The position numbers and the translations under genes are program-made. 64,000 nucleotides of DNA from Alphaproteobacteria bacterium (GTDB taxonomy: Bacteria > Pseudomonadota > Alphaproteobacteria > Rhizobiales > Devosiaceae): contig JAHJWO010000024.1 of assembly GCA_018828145.1 (NCBI GenBank), positions 62,001-126,000 of the forward strand, written 5' to 3'. The notes beneath the pieces are model-generated. The model did no database searches, was not told the origin of the DNA, and saw nothing but the letters and a program-made list of their open reading frames with translations. Shown piece after piece: positions 63,436-64,000 of the stretch (positions are counted from its first letter, which is position 1; the number at the start of each line of letters is the position of its first letter).

Positions 63436-64000
63436 ATGACCGAGACGCGCGCCAATACCAAGAAGCTGTTCATCAAGACCTATGGGTGCCAGATGAACGT
63501 CTATGACAGCGACCGCATGAGCGACGCGCTGGCGCCGCATGGCTATGAGACCACGCTCGACATGGGCCAGGCGGACCTCGTGCTGCTCAATACCTGCCAT
63601 ATCCGCGAGAAGGCCTCGGAAAAGGTGTTTTCCGAGCTCGGGCGGCTCAAGGAATTGCAGACCGAGCGGCGGGCGCTGGGTGGCGACATGATGATCGGCG
63701 TGGCCGGCTGCGTGGCGCAGGCCGAGGGCGAGGAAATCGCCCGCCGCGCCCCGGTGGTCGACATGGTGTTCGGGCCGCAGGCCTATCACAAGCTGCCCGA
63801 GATGATCACGCGCGCCGCGGCGCAGCGCCACATGCATCCGAGCCTCAAGCAGGCGGTGATCGACACCGACTTCCCCGAGGAAGACAAGTTCGAGCACCTG
63901 CCGGCGGCCCGCAAGGAAGTCACCATCAAGCGCGGCCTTACCGCCTTCCTCACCGTGCAAGAAGGCTGCGACAAGTTCTGCAGCTTCTGCGTGGTGCCCT
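63436..64000 (+). CDS. miaB: MiaB, tRNA-2-methylthio-N6-dimethylallyladenosine synthase (5' part)
   Basis: The gene starts at ATG 63436 ([20 protein letters not shown]) and is cut by the window end after 188 codons. The N-terminal UPF0004 domain shows cluster cysteines in [16 protein letters not shown] and [11 protein letters not shown], and the radical-SAM motif CDKFCSFC is just reached. MiaB adds the 2-methylthio group to i6A37 in tRNA. In many relatives it lies close to fur and lnt; here it is about 20 kb away. Confidence 0.97.
   Translation, partial: MTETRANTKKLFIKTYGCQMNVYDSDRMSDALAPHGYETTLDMGQADLVLLNTCHIREKASEKVFSELGRLKELQTERRALGGDMMIGVAGCVAQAEGEEIARRAPVVDMVFGPQAYHKLPEMITRAAAQRHMHPSLKQAVIDTDFPEEDKFEHLPAARKEVTIKRGLTAFLTVQEGCDKFCSFCVVP

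Overview
The window reads as a chromosomal segment of a high-GC alphaproteobacterium of the order Hyphomicrobiales (Rhizobiales). Devosia or a close relative is my best guess. Three things support this: the linked order sppA-ihfB-lapA-trpF-trpB-trpA-accD-folC next to trxA-addA-addB, the aroA-cmk-rpsA block, and the lineage-typical AccD, FYDLN-type and Fur/Mur proteins that lack zinc-ribbon cysteines. Most of the sequence is very GC-rich. The clear exception is a WYL-regulator gene at 8.36-9.25 kb, which is visibly AT-rich. No rRNA, CRISPR array, integrase or insertion sequence was seen. One tRNA gene is present (tRNA-Ala, GGC).

Layout. 0-5.3 kb: a truncated LysR regulator with a divergent micro-gene, an exported small protein, an extensin-like murein-hydrolase-fold protein, lepA and osmC. 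5.3-9.3 kb: a palindrome-rich gap, then an accessory island. The island holds an HNH endonuclease, a DUF2235 (Tle1-like) lipase and two overlapping micro-genes on the minus strand, diverging from a BrxR/CapW-like WYL regulator; this is the best candidate for an undescribed, probably defensive, system. 9.3-13.2 kb: cold-shock protein, envelope protein, cyclic-nucleotide-binding protein, SelT/W-like redox protein. 13-20 kb: a degenerate MurU-like protein, addB, addA and trxA. 20-36 kb: a GH3 glycosidase (plus), then a long minus-strand run (folC, chemoreceptor, accD, trpA, trpB, trpF, lapA, ihfB, sppA, GNAT, rpsA, cmk, an aroA homologue). The AroA homologue has lost nearly all catalytic residues.

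36-46 kb: FYDLN-type acidic protein, tRNA-Ala, ExoD plus a large membrane alpha/beta hydrolase, an AlkX/YcaQ-like glycosylase, pncB, small proteins, fur/mur, rimI and tsaB, then lnt. 46-57 kb: metK behind a leader that can fold into an SD-masking pseudoknot, trmB, an HxlR regulator, and the rimP-nusA-ylxR-infB translation/transcription operon behind a promoter plus an attenuator-like hairpin, then an FeS-type photolyase. 57-64 kb: an L,D-transpeptidase, pnp and rpsO (minus), an HWE-family histidine kinase, a small acidic protein, a dense palindromic repeat block and the start of miaB, cut by the window end.

The housekeeping genes fall into coherent groups: tryptophan and fatty-acid precursors with folate, RecBCD-type break repair by AddAB, and translation factors with RNA decay. 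Several usually adjacent sets (rbfA-truB between infB and rpsO; miaB-phoH-ybeY-corC next to lnt) are broken up here, suggesting local rearrangement. Several families of palindromic dispersed repeats occupy intergenic gaps.
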